Part shown: positions 23,367-34,996 of the stretch, one piece after another | Numbering within the stretch: position 1 is the first letter of the stretch | Layout of the letters: each line of letters begins with the position of its first letter | NCBI GenBank assembly: GCA_003194525.1 | Contig: NBIV01000002.1 | Span: forward strand, 930,001-994,000 | Direction: 5' to 3' | From: Gracilariopsis chorda | Taxonomy: Eukaryota; Rhodophyta; Florideophyceae; Gracilariales; Gracilariaceae | Length of the DNA stretch: 64,000 nucleotides | Program-made: the position numbers and the translations under genes | Notes under the pieces: model-generated | The model's database searches: none | Told to the model about the DNA's origin: nothing | The model's input: the letters and a program-made list of their open reading frames with translations, nothing else

Positions 23367-24048
23367 TGTAGTGCAATGCCCGGAAGCGGGAGTGCACTGA
23401 AAGAAGTGGGAGATCTGTCCTCGTTAGAAGTGAGCCCAGTTGGGTAGAGGCCTCCCAGGAGGCACGACTATGTTGGGTTGTAAGTGGCATGCGCAAACAT
23501 GAGCCGTGGGTAGCAGGAAAGCCACCCTGTAAAGGGAAAAATAAGAGACAGCTGAGTCACGAGTGTCGTGACGAAGACTAACGGCAGTGCCGGTAAATAA
23601 ACCTTATACAAGGCGAAAACCAAGACAGGTGGAATAACAATCAGAATACTCGGGTCCATTAGATAGGCAAGGGGGTTAGACTTCCCGTATGCGACGGTGC
23701 TTCCCTCCAAAGAGGAGTAGAGAACACGCGAAGGCGGTGAGGTCTAGAGCCAATTCTTCAGGTTGGGGTCCCTTTTTGGGGAAGGTTTACTGGTGCGACG
23801 GCAACCCGCCAGGGCACTAAGTACTAACAATACCAGAAATGGGTGTAAAAATAATAAATAGAACTAACTAGATTACTCCACTTTGGTGGTTCATGCCCAC
23901 TACTGTGGCCAACCGCCAATTGACTCTTCCGTGTCCCACGTGTCAAATCCACTATTAGTGGTCGTAGTTGATGCAATGAGTACATTACCGAAACGTTTAG
24001 GAAATCAACCAAGTACCAAGAATCCCTCTCTGAGGGCGTTGAACTTCA
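23367..24048. mobile_element. Solo LTR (682 bp) inserted in the copia fossil
   Basis: The insertion separates reverse transcriptase from RNase H of the copia element. It starts TGTAGTGC, ends GAACTTCA (so TG...CA) and is flanked by the exact 5-bp duplication TATAT (23,362-23,366 and 24,049-24,053). It has no coding capacity of note. All this fits a single LTR left behind by recombination of an LTR retroelement of unknown family, younger than its copia host. The element's strand cannot be told. Confidence 0.65.
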
Positions 24049-24765
24049 TATATTACAGACAGTACCCGCTGTGACATTGCATACGCCACTAATCGTCTTG
24101 CGCAGCACGAATATGAACCGAATCAGCATCAAAACCTCACACTTAAATTTCTGTTTCGCTACGTTAAGGGGACACGCACTCACGGCTTGTTATACCCAAC
24201 AGAAACAACTACCGCACAAAAAAGAACATCATTAACCGTATAAAGCGATTCAAACTTCACAAAAGAAAAGAGTCGCAAGTTAATAACAGGCAAAGTCCAC
24301 TGCCTAAACTCTACACTGGTCTCCTGGGCATCTTAAAAACCAAAAAACATAGCCTTCTCTAAACATGAAGCAGAGTAAATTGTGACGGCAGAAAAAATGC
24401 GCTACACAACTTGGCTAACCAAAGTTCTCAACGATTTTTATGCTGGCCTAATCCATCTAACACCTAACCATGTTCATAACCGTTTCACAATTTTGATAGC
24501 TCAAAATCAAGCGCCGACAAAAAGCGCAAGTAAATTGATCTACGGCATCACATTTTCCAACATCACATTGCGAATAACACCATCAGCATCCATCTCAGTT
24601 TAAAGACCGAAATGAAAGCGGATATGTGTAAAAAGCTCTTGCATCGTGATTGGTTCACCTTCGTTCGCGCAGAAATTAGCATCGTTCTTCGTCCTACAAA
24701 AAAAGGGACGCATCAACTGGAAACTGTCAAACAACGACACATCTTGCTGCGTCACATATTTGCAA

Positions 24766-24855
24766 TGTCAAAGAGCATTACAGTAGACCAACCAGACATA
24801 AGGTAGACAACTACGGACGACGAAGTAAAGAGATAGTCAGTGACTCTCACTCACA
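24766..24855 (+). repeat. 3' LTR (90 bp) of the copia fossil
   Basis: It matches the 5' LTR at 82 of 90 positions and is followed by the target duplication AGTTG at 24,856-24,860. Confidence 0.9.
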
Positions 24856-24860
24856 AGTTG

Positions 24861-25470
24861 GACAGCCTCTCATTTGAAATTGCCAGAAAGCCCGCCATTA
24901 CTGTTTCAGATAGTGCTGAGTCCAAAACTGAGATTCATTTTTAAATTTGTCCACAGGTTTTGAAGAAATGTTGGCAATTTGAGCTCAAAACTAAAATCTC
25001 TTTACCAAATATGGCGAAAGCCTTAATTTGTTATATAATTTCAACGTTCAAGTATTAGTGTCCCGTTCAAATATTGGTCCCCCCATTTAGAGCAAATCCG
25101 CTTAGGCATCTCCACGCTACTTCAGGTAGATAAGGTTACCAACGGTACTTCACATGACGTCGTTCAATCGAGTGGGAGTGACGCTATCGAAGTTCCGTCA
25201 TCGCCGGCCTTCTTATATCCCTTCTATTTCGAGTACTAAACACATTACTCAGTATTCAGTTTGCTTCATCGACATGTGCATCTTGTTTCTGTTTGATGAC
25301 AACGGGAATTTGATAGACTCTCTGACACAGCGGGTCAGGGATAAAGGCTTTGAAGCAATTCGACAGAAGTTCTTTTCTGTTTTTCTCGACCCAACTTCCG
25401 CCCTGTCAGCATACTGAGGAGATTCCGGGTTGAAGGTATATTCAAAGCTCCTATTTGTCCTTTGTTCAAA
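24861..25470. other. Intergenic, boundary between repeats and gene island
   Basis: The first bases continue the pogo-like relic on the minus strand. After that nothing coding or repetitive is visible up to the UTP23 start. The promoter of that gene should lie here, but I see no clear TATA element. Confidence 0.4.
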
Positions 25471-26871
25471 ATGCGTCACAGCAAGGGTGGTGGTGGACAA
25501 AACAGGAAGGTTCTCGCATTCTATCGTGTCAATTTCAATTTCATACCGCCCTTTCAAGTGTTGTGCGATGCTGATATCATACATGAGGCCATGAAGAAGG
25601 ATCTCTACCTAAAGCAAACACTACCAAACATGTTATCTGCGTCAGCTCAGCCTGTCGTAACAAGCTGTGTGATCAGTGATCTGCGGGGAAGGGGCAATGA
25701 ATACTCAAGCGCAGCTGTTTTTGCAAAACGAGCAACTCGATTACCTTGCAACCACGAAGGAACGTTACCGGCAGTAGATTGCCTGCTACGTCGCTTGGAA
25801 TCACATGCAGATCCCAAGGTTTTTGTAGCAGCAGCGAACAGGGCTATTCTGAAGCAGATAGCCAGTATTCCGGGCATCCCACTCATATCGATTATGAACC
25901 AAACCAAGCTTGCGCTGAGACCACCTAACAAAGCAACTTTAGACCATATCCTTCTTGCAGAGAAATCGAAAACAATGGCCATAAGTGACGCTGACAAGGC
26001 TCTACTCGCGCGTGTTACAGAGGCCGAAAAAGCCAGCAAACCGATCCGAACGATTGCTAGAAGGCATAGAAAAGCCAAAGGGCCAAATCCGCTCAGTGTT
26101 AAGAAGTCAAGAAAGCCGCTTGAAACGAACAAGAATCAAAAGATTGATAACTGCGTTCTCCCCAGGGAAGTCTCTGATCAAAATGAGCACAGCACAAAAA
26201 GTCAGCTGGATAACTCTAAGTTGAATTCAAAGACTGCTGGTGAATGTGCCGTTTCAGAGGAGAGGAATCAACCATCATCTAATGGAAAGCGAAACCGGAG
26301 AAGAAGGAGGCAATCAAGCAACACAGCTGCTGTAGATAACGCCAAACTACTTGAATCTAAGGATTTGAGAGATAAAGGTACGCTTTCGCCCCCAAGGAAA
26401 GTCCGACGGAAAGATACGGACATTTCAAGTTCAGGACCGGTTGCAGTTGATAAAATGACTGATCCAGCCACCATACGTGAAGATGTTCACCTGAAGCAGT
26501 CACGAAGTCAGGGATCAGAAAACGGAGTCAATGGGAAACATGTCGGGTTTATGAGCGTGAATTCCTTGAAAACTGCGGACCGGTACGATGAAGAAGAAAG
26601 ACATGTTGCACTCCAAAATGCTCCAGGCGCAACGTGCGTCTCAGATCGCCCCATCCGTAAGAGCGACACCAAAGAACAAACGACATCCCCGAAAAGAGAT
26701 ACCGTAGAGACGTGTGTAGCAACGGTAAACACTGAAACAAGTGAGAGAAAATACGGTCTACGAGCCACAACTGATTCAGGAGAGCAAACGCCAAGGCTTG
26801 AACAAGACGTGGCCAAGCGGAAAAAACAACGCAAGAATCGGCGCCGGAGACCTCAGAAGACGGGTCGATGA
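25471..26871 (+). CDS. UTP23: UTP23-like rRNA-processing protein
   Basis: A 466-residue protein of the UTP23/FCF1 family, PIN-domain proteins of the small-subunit processome that act in the nucleolus in early 18S rRNA maturation and release of the snR30/U17 snoRNA. The N-terminal 165 residues follow UTP23 (KVLAFYRVNFNFIPPFQVLCD near the start, a CDADIIHEAM strand, GIPLISIMNQTKLAL near residue 140). The diagnostic tail motif AKGPNPLSVKKSRKP follows. The first ATG of the frame is at 25,471. The rest (about residues 220-466) is a long, charged, Lys/Arg/Ser-rich extension ending in a basic cluster, much longer than the roughly 250-residue human or yeast proteins. It is probably disordered and RNA-binding or a nucleolar signal (inference). 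No intron is needed. Confidence 0.85.
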   Translation: MRHSKGGGGQNRKVLAFYRVNFNFIPPFQVLCDADIIHEAMKKDLYLKQTLPNMLSASAQPVVTSCVISDLRGRGNEYSSAAVFAKRATRLPCNHEGTLPAVDCLLRRLESHADPKVFVAAANRAILKQIASIPGIPLISIMNQTKLALRPPNKATLDHILLAEKSKTMAISDADKALLARVTEAEKASKPIRTIARRHRKAKGPNPLSVKKSRKPLETNKNQKIDNCVLPREVSDQNEHSTKSQLDNSKLNSKTAGECAVSEERNQPSSNGKRNRRRRRQSSNTAAVDNAKLLESKDLRDKGTLSPPRKVRRKDTDISSSGPVAVDKMTDPATIREDVHLKQSRSQGSENGVNGKHVGFMSVNSLKTADRYDEEERHVALQNAPGATCVSDRPIRKSDTKEQTTSPKRDTVETCVATVNTETSERKYGLRATTDSGEQTPRLEQDVAKRKKQRKNRRRRPQKTGR

Positions 26872-27319
26872 AAGGCTGTCGCCGTATTATTTTATCACAC
26901 ATCATCCTTTCTCACTGTTTCGATGCCGATGCGCGGATGCAATGCTTCGGTGACTAGTGCCGCGATCGGCTAGAAATGTAGGTACATTCTGATAATCAGA
27001 GCTGATACGCCATAAAGGAAGAGCGTGTTGGGGATCCTTTGTAAATGCAAAGCGCTCCCTCAAGCTCCTCGAGTCTTGCGAAACGTACTTCTACAGATAT
27101 ATCCTAAGAGACCCCAGAGGACCCTCTTATGTCGTCAGATATGGCGATGAACTAGTCGTCCACCATCCAATTTACAAAGTCGACGACTTCTATCTTTCAC
27201 AAACCATCCCAGGCGAGTGAGCGTCTGCTTCGTTTCTCGTTTGTCTGATTCTCCCAGGAATTGCTCTTGTTTGTTACAACCAGCATGGCAAGGAGAGTCC
27301 ATAAAAGTGCCCACGAAGG
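26872..27319. other. Convergent intergenic gap
   Basis: This 448-bp space separates the 3' ends of UTP23 (plus) and RPAC2 (minus). It should hold both 3' UTRs. No coding frame or RNA gene is visible. Confidence 0.5.
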
Positions 27320-27652
27320 TCAAGCCTCGGTCTCGTTATTCATTGCTTTGTATGATTCGACTTCCAGACCAAATCTCGTGTTTATGAATTGCGCCATGTC
27401 TTTAAGGTCAAGCAGAGCCTTCTTGAAAAGTTCAGCGGCAGGTTTCCCGTAGGTTTCAACACGCACGTTCATGATGTTTTCACTGGGGTGAGGAATACTA
27501 TATCCGCAAAACTTTACATCCGGGTTTTTTATAAGCACATATCGCAATGCATTTCCCAGCGTGTGATCTTCATTCCGTAGGACAAACGTTTGGCTTCTCT
27601 GGTCTGCCCCAATAATCTCTACTTTAGGGTTCGATGGATGGTCTTGGTTCAT
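27320..27652 (-). CDS. RPAC2: RNA polymerase I/III subunit RPAC2 (AC19)
   Basis: A complete 110-residue member of the RPB11/AC19 family, one half of the alpha-like heterodimer (with AC40/RPAC1) on which RNA polymerases I and III assemble. The sequence carries the family core FVLRNEDHTLGNALRYVLIK, then GYSIPHPSE and NVRVETYG, followed by the C-terminal helix. The DHTLGNAL and YSIPHPSE motifs favour AC19 over RPB11. It starts at an ATG at 27,652 and is slightly shorter than the yeast and human proteins (142 and 133 residues), mainly at the N-terminus. It is divergent from RUVBL1 with about 490 bp between the start codons, so the two may share a promoter region. RUVBL1 is itself part of the R2TP complex that helps assemble RNA polymerases. 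Confidence 0.92.
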   Translation of the reverse strand: MNQDHPSNPKVEIIGADQRSQTFVLRNEDHTLGNALRYVLIKNPDVKFCGYSIPHPSENIMNVRVETYGKPAAELFKKALLDLKDMAQFINTRFGLEVESYKAMNNETEA

Positions 27653-29738
<2,086 letters not shown>

Positions 29739-31503
29739 TCATTATGGTTCAGCATATGAATCGCACCAGTAATCCTTCAAGACCAATACGCGTTTCCGAG
29801 AAGGCGGTTAGATCTTGCCCGCAATAAATAAATCCAAACGCCCAAACCAGTGAAACCTAAATACACCATGGAAAGACGATCCTCATGATAATCTGGAGTG
29901 GATACCTTCTTACAAGCGGTAGATCCAATCGCTTAAGAACTGACGGTTGTGGCTTGGCACTGTACATGGCTTCCTTCAGAGATACACGAAGTACAAAATC
30001 TTACTCTGCCTGAAGCGGAAACTGATTTTCATCGAGGGCGTCCAAGCTATCGTATCTACATCACCTGGAACTGAACTGATGAATCACTTCACTGGACTGA
30101 AAGATCACGAGATAAGCAACGGTATTCTATTCTGTCACTCGTATCGAAAGAAAGCGATGGATTAGCAAAACGAAATGGATTAACAAAGTGGGTCTGTTTT
30201 TGGAACAAAGCCTTACAGGCAAAGAATTGTTCAAATAGGCTATATGCTGAGGCCCGCTTGTGACTATGTCGCACAAAACAGGAACAAGAACTTTAACAAG
30301 AGCAACAGATCCCCTTCATGACTGCATCCATGTTTCTGGGTTGAACTGAGCCTAGTGCGATAGTTTACAGCCACAGAAAGAAAGCGTTTGTAGAATATAG
30401 ACGATATAGACGATTCGTTTTCCGTTCCCTTTAGACGTGTGCTCCCGCTATTACTTCTCCCTGAAACTGGCTCTGCAAATCACGTGAGGCATTCTACTGT
30501 CTGGGTAATATTTACTTCTAGTAGCCCTACTTCGTGCAGCCAGATGAAATATCCAAGGGGTAGCAATCCCTTATCTTTGATTCAATCCTTAATGTATCTT
30601 TTCTAAGTTCCCCGCTGTGGAGGATAGTATAGGTCTGTGTACCTGCCCTGACGAAGCTGTGTGTGTGTGGGTGTGTTTACGGGCACGTGCCTCTAATTCC
30701 GAGGCAGCGGTATTAACTTTTTAGAAGTAGACGGCTAATCATCTATTCGACGGCTAAATTCCCCTAATAGACCCAATCGCATATCCATTTGGCTTTCTCA
30801 TCCGGCATAACTTCGTAGTCTTTTGTAGCCTTTTCGGAAGGTCGGCACACCTCGACGGGCGGAACTGCATGTGCCCTGAGCGGGACTCGCCAGTACCTTG
30901 CAGTGATCCCTCACCACGTGATCCCTCTCTACGGCAGGCGTCCAGCTCAAAGCGATTGGTCCTTTGGCTTGGTTCAAAATTGACTATTGACAATTTTGAG
31001 GAATGAGAGGAAGCCAAACGATTTCTCAAGAAAATAAATTGGAGCCTCAGATCGTCCATGCCGTCAACGCTTCCCCCTTCCAGCACACATTGGGTCATGC
31101 ATACATGCGCTGTTCTACGAAACTCTGTTCAGCGCTGACCTTGGTTATTCTTTTACCCTTGATAGACTGATATGGACCCCTGGTTCAAGGTTAGAGAAAT
31201 CTGTCAACAAAATCGCATCTTTTTCTCGTACACATATACGCAGGACAAAATTGTTGCTCAGCTGAATCTATCTCTTGGAACCTTCTACCTTTCTGATATT
31301 GCACGAGAATCATCTGAAACGCCTTTTCCTTCGCGGCAAATCGTTCTGTTTTCAAATTGAAATAACCACCGGATGCTGCCTATTTGATTAACGACATACT
31401 CCCATTTTGGTATGCAAGCCTTCCCACCACGAAGGTGAGGGAAACCGTCACATTGATCAACAGTGAAACTGTCTGCTTGCTCAAGAAACACTGATGACAT
31501 CAC
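29739..31503. other. Intergenic, no gene recognised
   Basis: About 1.8 kb between two plus-strand genes. It holds a short GT-rich run (about 30,655-30,680) and a 9-bp-stem inverted repeat, TCAAAATTG and CAATTTTGA (about 30,970-31,000). No tRNA-like cloverleaf boxes or conserved frames were seen. Confidence 0.45.
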
Positions 31504-33486
31504 ATGATTGACCTGGATGTTCTTGACAATTTGGCTAGGGACCACTTGCAATTTGAAGTGAATTGTACCAAAGCCTTACGAAATGACACCGGCCCGGACT
31601 ATAGCTCTGATCATGGCGTTGTTTGTGCTCTTTATAGAATCCGTTCCCTAGTAATGGAAGGAAATGTTGACGATGCAGTTCCACTCTGTGAAGCACTGTG
31701 TTCTCAGACGATAGACGATCCGCATCTTCAACTAAGCATTCGTATTCACAAGTTTTGTGAGATGATTTACTCTACTGAATCCGTTCGTGCTCAAGATGAG
31801 GCTCTGTATGTTAAATCTACGGAGAATGCCCTAAGATATGCACAGCAGCTTGCTTCGTTTGCACTTAATGCGTTTCCAGAGGCCTACGACATCTTCGCTG
31901 ATGCCATGATGCTTTTAGCCTATCCGGAGCGAACTGCTTCCCCAGAAGCCATTCACGCAAGGCGTGAAAGTATAGCAAATCAGCTTGTATCTCTAACGAG
32001 ATTCACAGTTGGTGCAAGGGAATCAAGCCTCTCTTTCCTCCTCCGATACCTCGCATTGATTTATGTACATTTTAAATCCTCTGTCGCACCAGCGAATTTT
32101 GAGGAACACTGCCACATCGATTCACTTGTGTCGAAGATTCTACACAGCAGCTCAGAAAAAGGGACCAACGTGCACTGCTTTCTCTGGAAAACAGAGGAAT
32201 TTCGACCGCATCGCTCTGGGTCTTTCGATGCGTACAAGGAAGCAGATATTCAAGCATTACGGGAGAGGGTGAACATAACGAGACAAGAATCAATGGAAAG
32301 TTTGGCATTTACTGATGGGAATCTTGTGTGCGCATTGAAAAATGAGCTTGGGCGTGTCGTAGTCAACAGAGAATATCTTCGAAAACTGGTAGTGGAGTAT
32401 TGTGCAGCTCGTGGTCTACAACTTTTCAATATTAACGGAGACTCCGCCCTTGAACCACTATCCCCTGAGTTCCTACATTTATCTATGGACCAGAGCAAGC
32501 CAATCATTCCGAGGAAGTCTATAAATGATGCGATGTATTCTATGTTCCATGATATGAAAAAAGTGCGAGAGTTCGCCACTGACCGTCACAGTGACCATAA
32601 CCTTGAAAGCATATACAAGATTCAATCAGTTCTGGAAAAAGCAGCTGTTGATGCCTCAATACTGAAGTTTCGATTAGCTCAGCGCAAAATAATGCTTCAT
32701 CTTCACCGCCGGGAATTCGATGTAGCAATTCAAGCCTCAAAAGAAACACTAGGACCGATTGCGGCCGTGCACCCAGAGGTCCGTCCCTGTTTAGCGGACA
32801 CAATGACACTACTGATGTTCGCCCAGGAAGCTAACAGCATTCCTCGCGGAACATCCCGGAAACAGAGAGGGGCGGTCCCCGAGATCGAGGTTTCAGGTTC
32901 ATCCACTTTGCCTTCAGAGATGAACAGACGTGATGAAGGCCCCACTGCTGTTTTCCGAAAAGATACGACTTTTCGGCCGCCACAACAAACTGAACAAGAA
33001 CTGCTTTCTTTTGAGGGAGCAATAGTTGAATGCAGGGATCGAGTCTTCGAAAACTGCTCTCTCGAATCCATAGTCAGAGAGGCCTTCAGTAGCCTACAGA
33101 AGTCAAGAGGAGAACCGGACATGCTGCGAGTATTACAGGGTTTACTCAATGTGCATCAAAAATGGCAGACCGAGAATATGATGAGTGACGAATTGGCAAA
33201 TGCTTTTGGTGTTCAAGAAATCCTTGGTGCATCGAATTCGTCTTCATCACACAACGCTCATGACAGTCCCAGGCAAAACGAAGCACGTTTGTCAGACCAG
33301 ACTATGAATTCAGGAAGCTCTGCAGATCAAGAAACATATAGAACCCAACAAAGAGAACAGACAATCCTGGTTCTCATGGAATTTATGAATATGTCTCGGG
33401 CGGAAGCAATCGCTGTTCTACGAAATTATCCCCAGTCAGCAAGCACACAATCTATATTGGATTCACTTCTTGGTTCTTTGATGTAA
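31504..33486 (+). CDS. CTLH/CRA-domain protein with a UBA-like C-terminus
   Basis: A 660-residue protein. Residues about 45-150 resemble the CTLH-CRA module of RanBPM and the GID/CTLH E3 ubiquitin ligase: a helix VMEGNVDDAVPLCEALCS, then LSIRIHKFCEMI (CTLH), then ALRYAQQLASFALNAFPEAY followed by DAMMLLAYPE (CRA). The centre is helical and unrecognised. The last 45 residues (LVLMEFMNMSRAEAIAVLRNYP, then a final helix) resemble a ubiquitin-binding UBA fold. In-frame stops precede the ATG at 31,504. A LisH or SPRY domain, common in this family, is not visible. A role in ubiquitin-dependent turnover is an inference from the domains only. Confidence 0.6.
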   Translation: MIDLDVLDNLARDHLQFEVNCTKALRNDTGPDYSSDHGVVCALYRIRSLVMEGNVDDAVPLCEALCSQTIDDPHLQLSIRIHKFCEMIYSTESVRAQDEALYVKSTENALRYAQQLASFALNAFPEAYDIFADAMMLLAYPERTASPEAIHARRESIANQLVSLTRFTVGARESSLSFLLRYLALIYVHFKSSVAPANFEEHCHIDSLVSKILHSSSEKGTNVHCFLWKTEEFRPHRSGSFDAYKEADIQALRERVNITRQESMESLAFTDGNLVCALKNELGRVVVNREYLRKLVVEYCAARGLQLFNINGDSALEPLSPEFLHLSMDQSKPIIPRKSINDAMYSMFHDMKKVREFATDRHSDHNLESIYKIQSVLEKAAVDASILKFRLAQRKIMLHLHRREFDVAIQASKETLGPIAAVHPEVRPCLADTMTLLMFAQEANSIPRGTSRKQRGAVPEIEVSGSSTLPSEMNRRDEGPTAVFRKDTTFRPPQQTEQELLSFEGAIVECRDRVFENCSLESIVREAFSSLQKSRGEPDMLRVLQGLLNVHQKWQTENMMSDELANAFGVQEILGASNSSSSHNAHDSPRQNEARLSDQTMNSGSSADQETYRTQQREQTILVLMEFMNMSRAEAIAVLRNYPQSASTQSILDSLLGSLM

Positions 33487-33703
33487 TGACCGTAATGGAC
33501 ATCTTTGGATACGTCTCACTTTTCCGCCCAAGTTTTTAGTACATGTCGGATCAGAGTATTCCCAATGAAACAAGCTAACTACGCTTAACAAAAGTAAACA
33601 GCAATCACACTTATTGCAGCTCGCTATCAGCTGTTGGAAGCGCTTTACCCAGCATATGCGCCAGATCTAATCCTCGTAAACTGTGGATGTAGTCCAATGT
33701 TCC

Positions 33704-34996
33704 TCAAATGTATTCCGACTCAAAGGCAGATTCCACCATTTGGTGCGAACGCTTCTCTGACAGATGGAAAAGTAATGTAGCCAGTGCAACGAGAATCGCT
33801 GAAGATCCAAAGAGTATCTGTGATCCATATACTTCCATCATGTACCCCCCGCAGACTGCCCCCATGATTCTACCCAGAGCGGAGACGACGGATACAAGCG
33901 CCTGTCCAGAAGACTCGAGCTGTATCGGCACACGGTCTGAGATATACGCTATGGAAGCAGTGTGAAACGTTCCAAAAGTCACTCCATGCAAGGGCTCCAT
34001 GAGAAGTACAAACCACACATGTGGGGCTATAACATAGCCGGCCGTGCGAACTACGTATCCTAAGGCTCCGATTTTTGCTAGAGCAGGAGCACCAAGAGAC
34101 GACAATAGAGAAGGTGCTCTGGCGAAAATAGGAATTTCGAATACAACCGTGATCAAGACGGTTACTCCACACAGCACATTACTGGAGTTAAGCTCATCTT
34201 TGAAGAACAGAAAGACCAGATTTTCGATGACGCTCATTCCGGCAGACTCCCAGAACACAAGGTTGAAGAATAGAATTGATGAAACACCCTCCGAGTTCAG
34301 CATGTGCCGTACCACAAACAAAGGAGAATATGAGGAAGACTCAAGCTCAAGTGACTCGGTTCCGTTATTGGCGATGATATTCTCCTCCTCCTCCATCGTA
34401 GAGCCTTCCATATGTTCACTTAATAGCTTAGAACTACGAGCAAACCGAAATAAGCAGCAAAGATATGAACATGAAAAAAACCCAAACAAGAGGTAAACAC
34501 TGAGCATGGAAGAGAACGTATCAAGCATAACACCGAGCACAAGGGAAACCACTGCCCAGCTGACGGCGCCCCACAACCGCTCTTGCCCTAGTAGTTCGTG
34601 TCCTTTATGTCCATGTAACAGCTTGAGCCGTGAAAGAACGATAGATATGAGAAGAGAGTATGCCGGATTAAAGAACATTACTTGAAGAATACGAACGAGG
34701 AGAAAGAAAGCAAAGACGCTGCCTCCTTGGATTAGGCCCAGCCCCGGAAGTGCGATAATCTGGAGCAAGAAGAATATTGTAGAGAGCGTTTGAGTTGCAA
34801 GAGCGGTTGATTCCCTAGCCTTGTGACGATCGGCGAAGCTGCAGACCAGGGGTGTGGACAGCAGAGAGCACGCAGTCGGAAGAGCCAGTAGAATCCCGAT
34901 CTGGCTTTCGCTAAGTCCATGACTCCGTAGAAAAACAGGCGTAAAGCGGCCGGGCGCAGCCTGAACGGCCAGGGACATGAAAAACAGCAACTTCAT
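33704..34996 (-). CDS. Major facilitator superfamily transporter
   Basis: A 430-residue membrane protein with about twelve hydrophobic segments in two halves, separated by an acidic loop near residues 195-220 (EEEENIIANNGTESLELESS). The first half has FTPVFLRSHGLSESQIGILLALPTA then CSFADRHK, which fits the loop 2-3 signature of the MFS_1-like group (MFSD6 and LacY-like relatives). The second half repeats the pattern, with GALGYVVRTAGYVIAPH and EPLHGVTFGTFHTASIAYIS, also typical of that group. Substrate unknown. It ends tail-to-tail with the preceding gene, about 220 bp away. The start is the ATG at 34,996. A short upstream exon cannot be excluded. Confidence 0.75.
   Translation of the reverse strand: MKLLFFMSLAVQAAPGRFTPVFLRSHGLSESQIGILLALPTACSLLSTPLVCSFADRHKARESTALATQTLSTIFFLLQIIALPGLGLIQGGSVFAFFLLVRILQVMFFNPAYSLLISIVLSRLKLLHGHKGHELLGQERLWGAVSWAVVSLVLGVMLDTFSSMLSVYLLFGFFSCSYLCCLFRFARSSKLLSEHMEGSTMEEEENIIANNGTESLELESSSYSPLFVVRHMLNSEGVSSILFFNLVFWESAGMSVIENLVFLFFKDELNSSNVLCGVTVLITVVFEIPIFARAPSLLSSLGAPALAKIGALGYVVRTAGYVIAPHVWFVLLMEPLHGVTFGTFHTASIAYISDRVPIQLESSGQALVSVVSALGRIMGAVCGGYMMEVYGSQILFGSSAILVALATLLFHLSEKRSHQMVESAFESEYI

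Larger units (their letters stand above)
19589..24855 (+). mobile_element. Ty1/copia LTR retrotransposon fossil with 90-bp LTRs
   Basis: Two 90-bp direct repeats, TGTCAAA...CTCACTCACA, bound the element at 19,589-19,678 and 24,766-24,855. They differ at 8 positions (about 91% identical). The host duplication AGTTG is exact on both sides (19,584-19,588 and 24,856-24,860). Inside, the order gag, protease, integrase, reverse transcriptase, RNase H is that of Ty1/copia. Pol is broken about half a dozen times and also carries a solo-LTR insertion. The plus strand is strikingly poor in G and rich in A and C compared with neighbours. The element sits in the pogo-like relic. Confidence 0.9.

Noticed and set aside
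29739-31503. tRNA or other small RNA gene in the large gene gaps
   Set aside because: No A-box/B-box pair or cloverleaf was found by eye here or in the other gaps. A tRNAscan-SE or Infernal run would be decisive.
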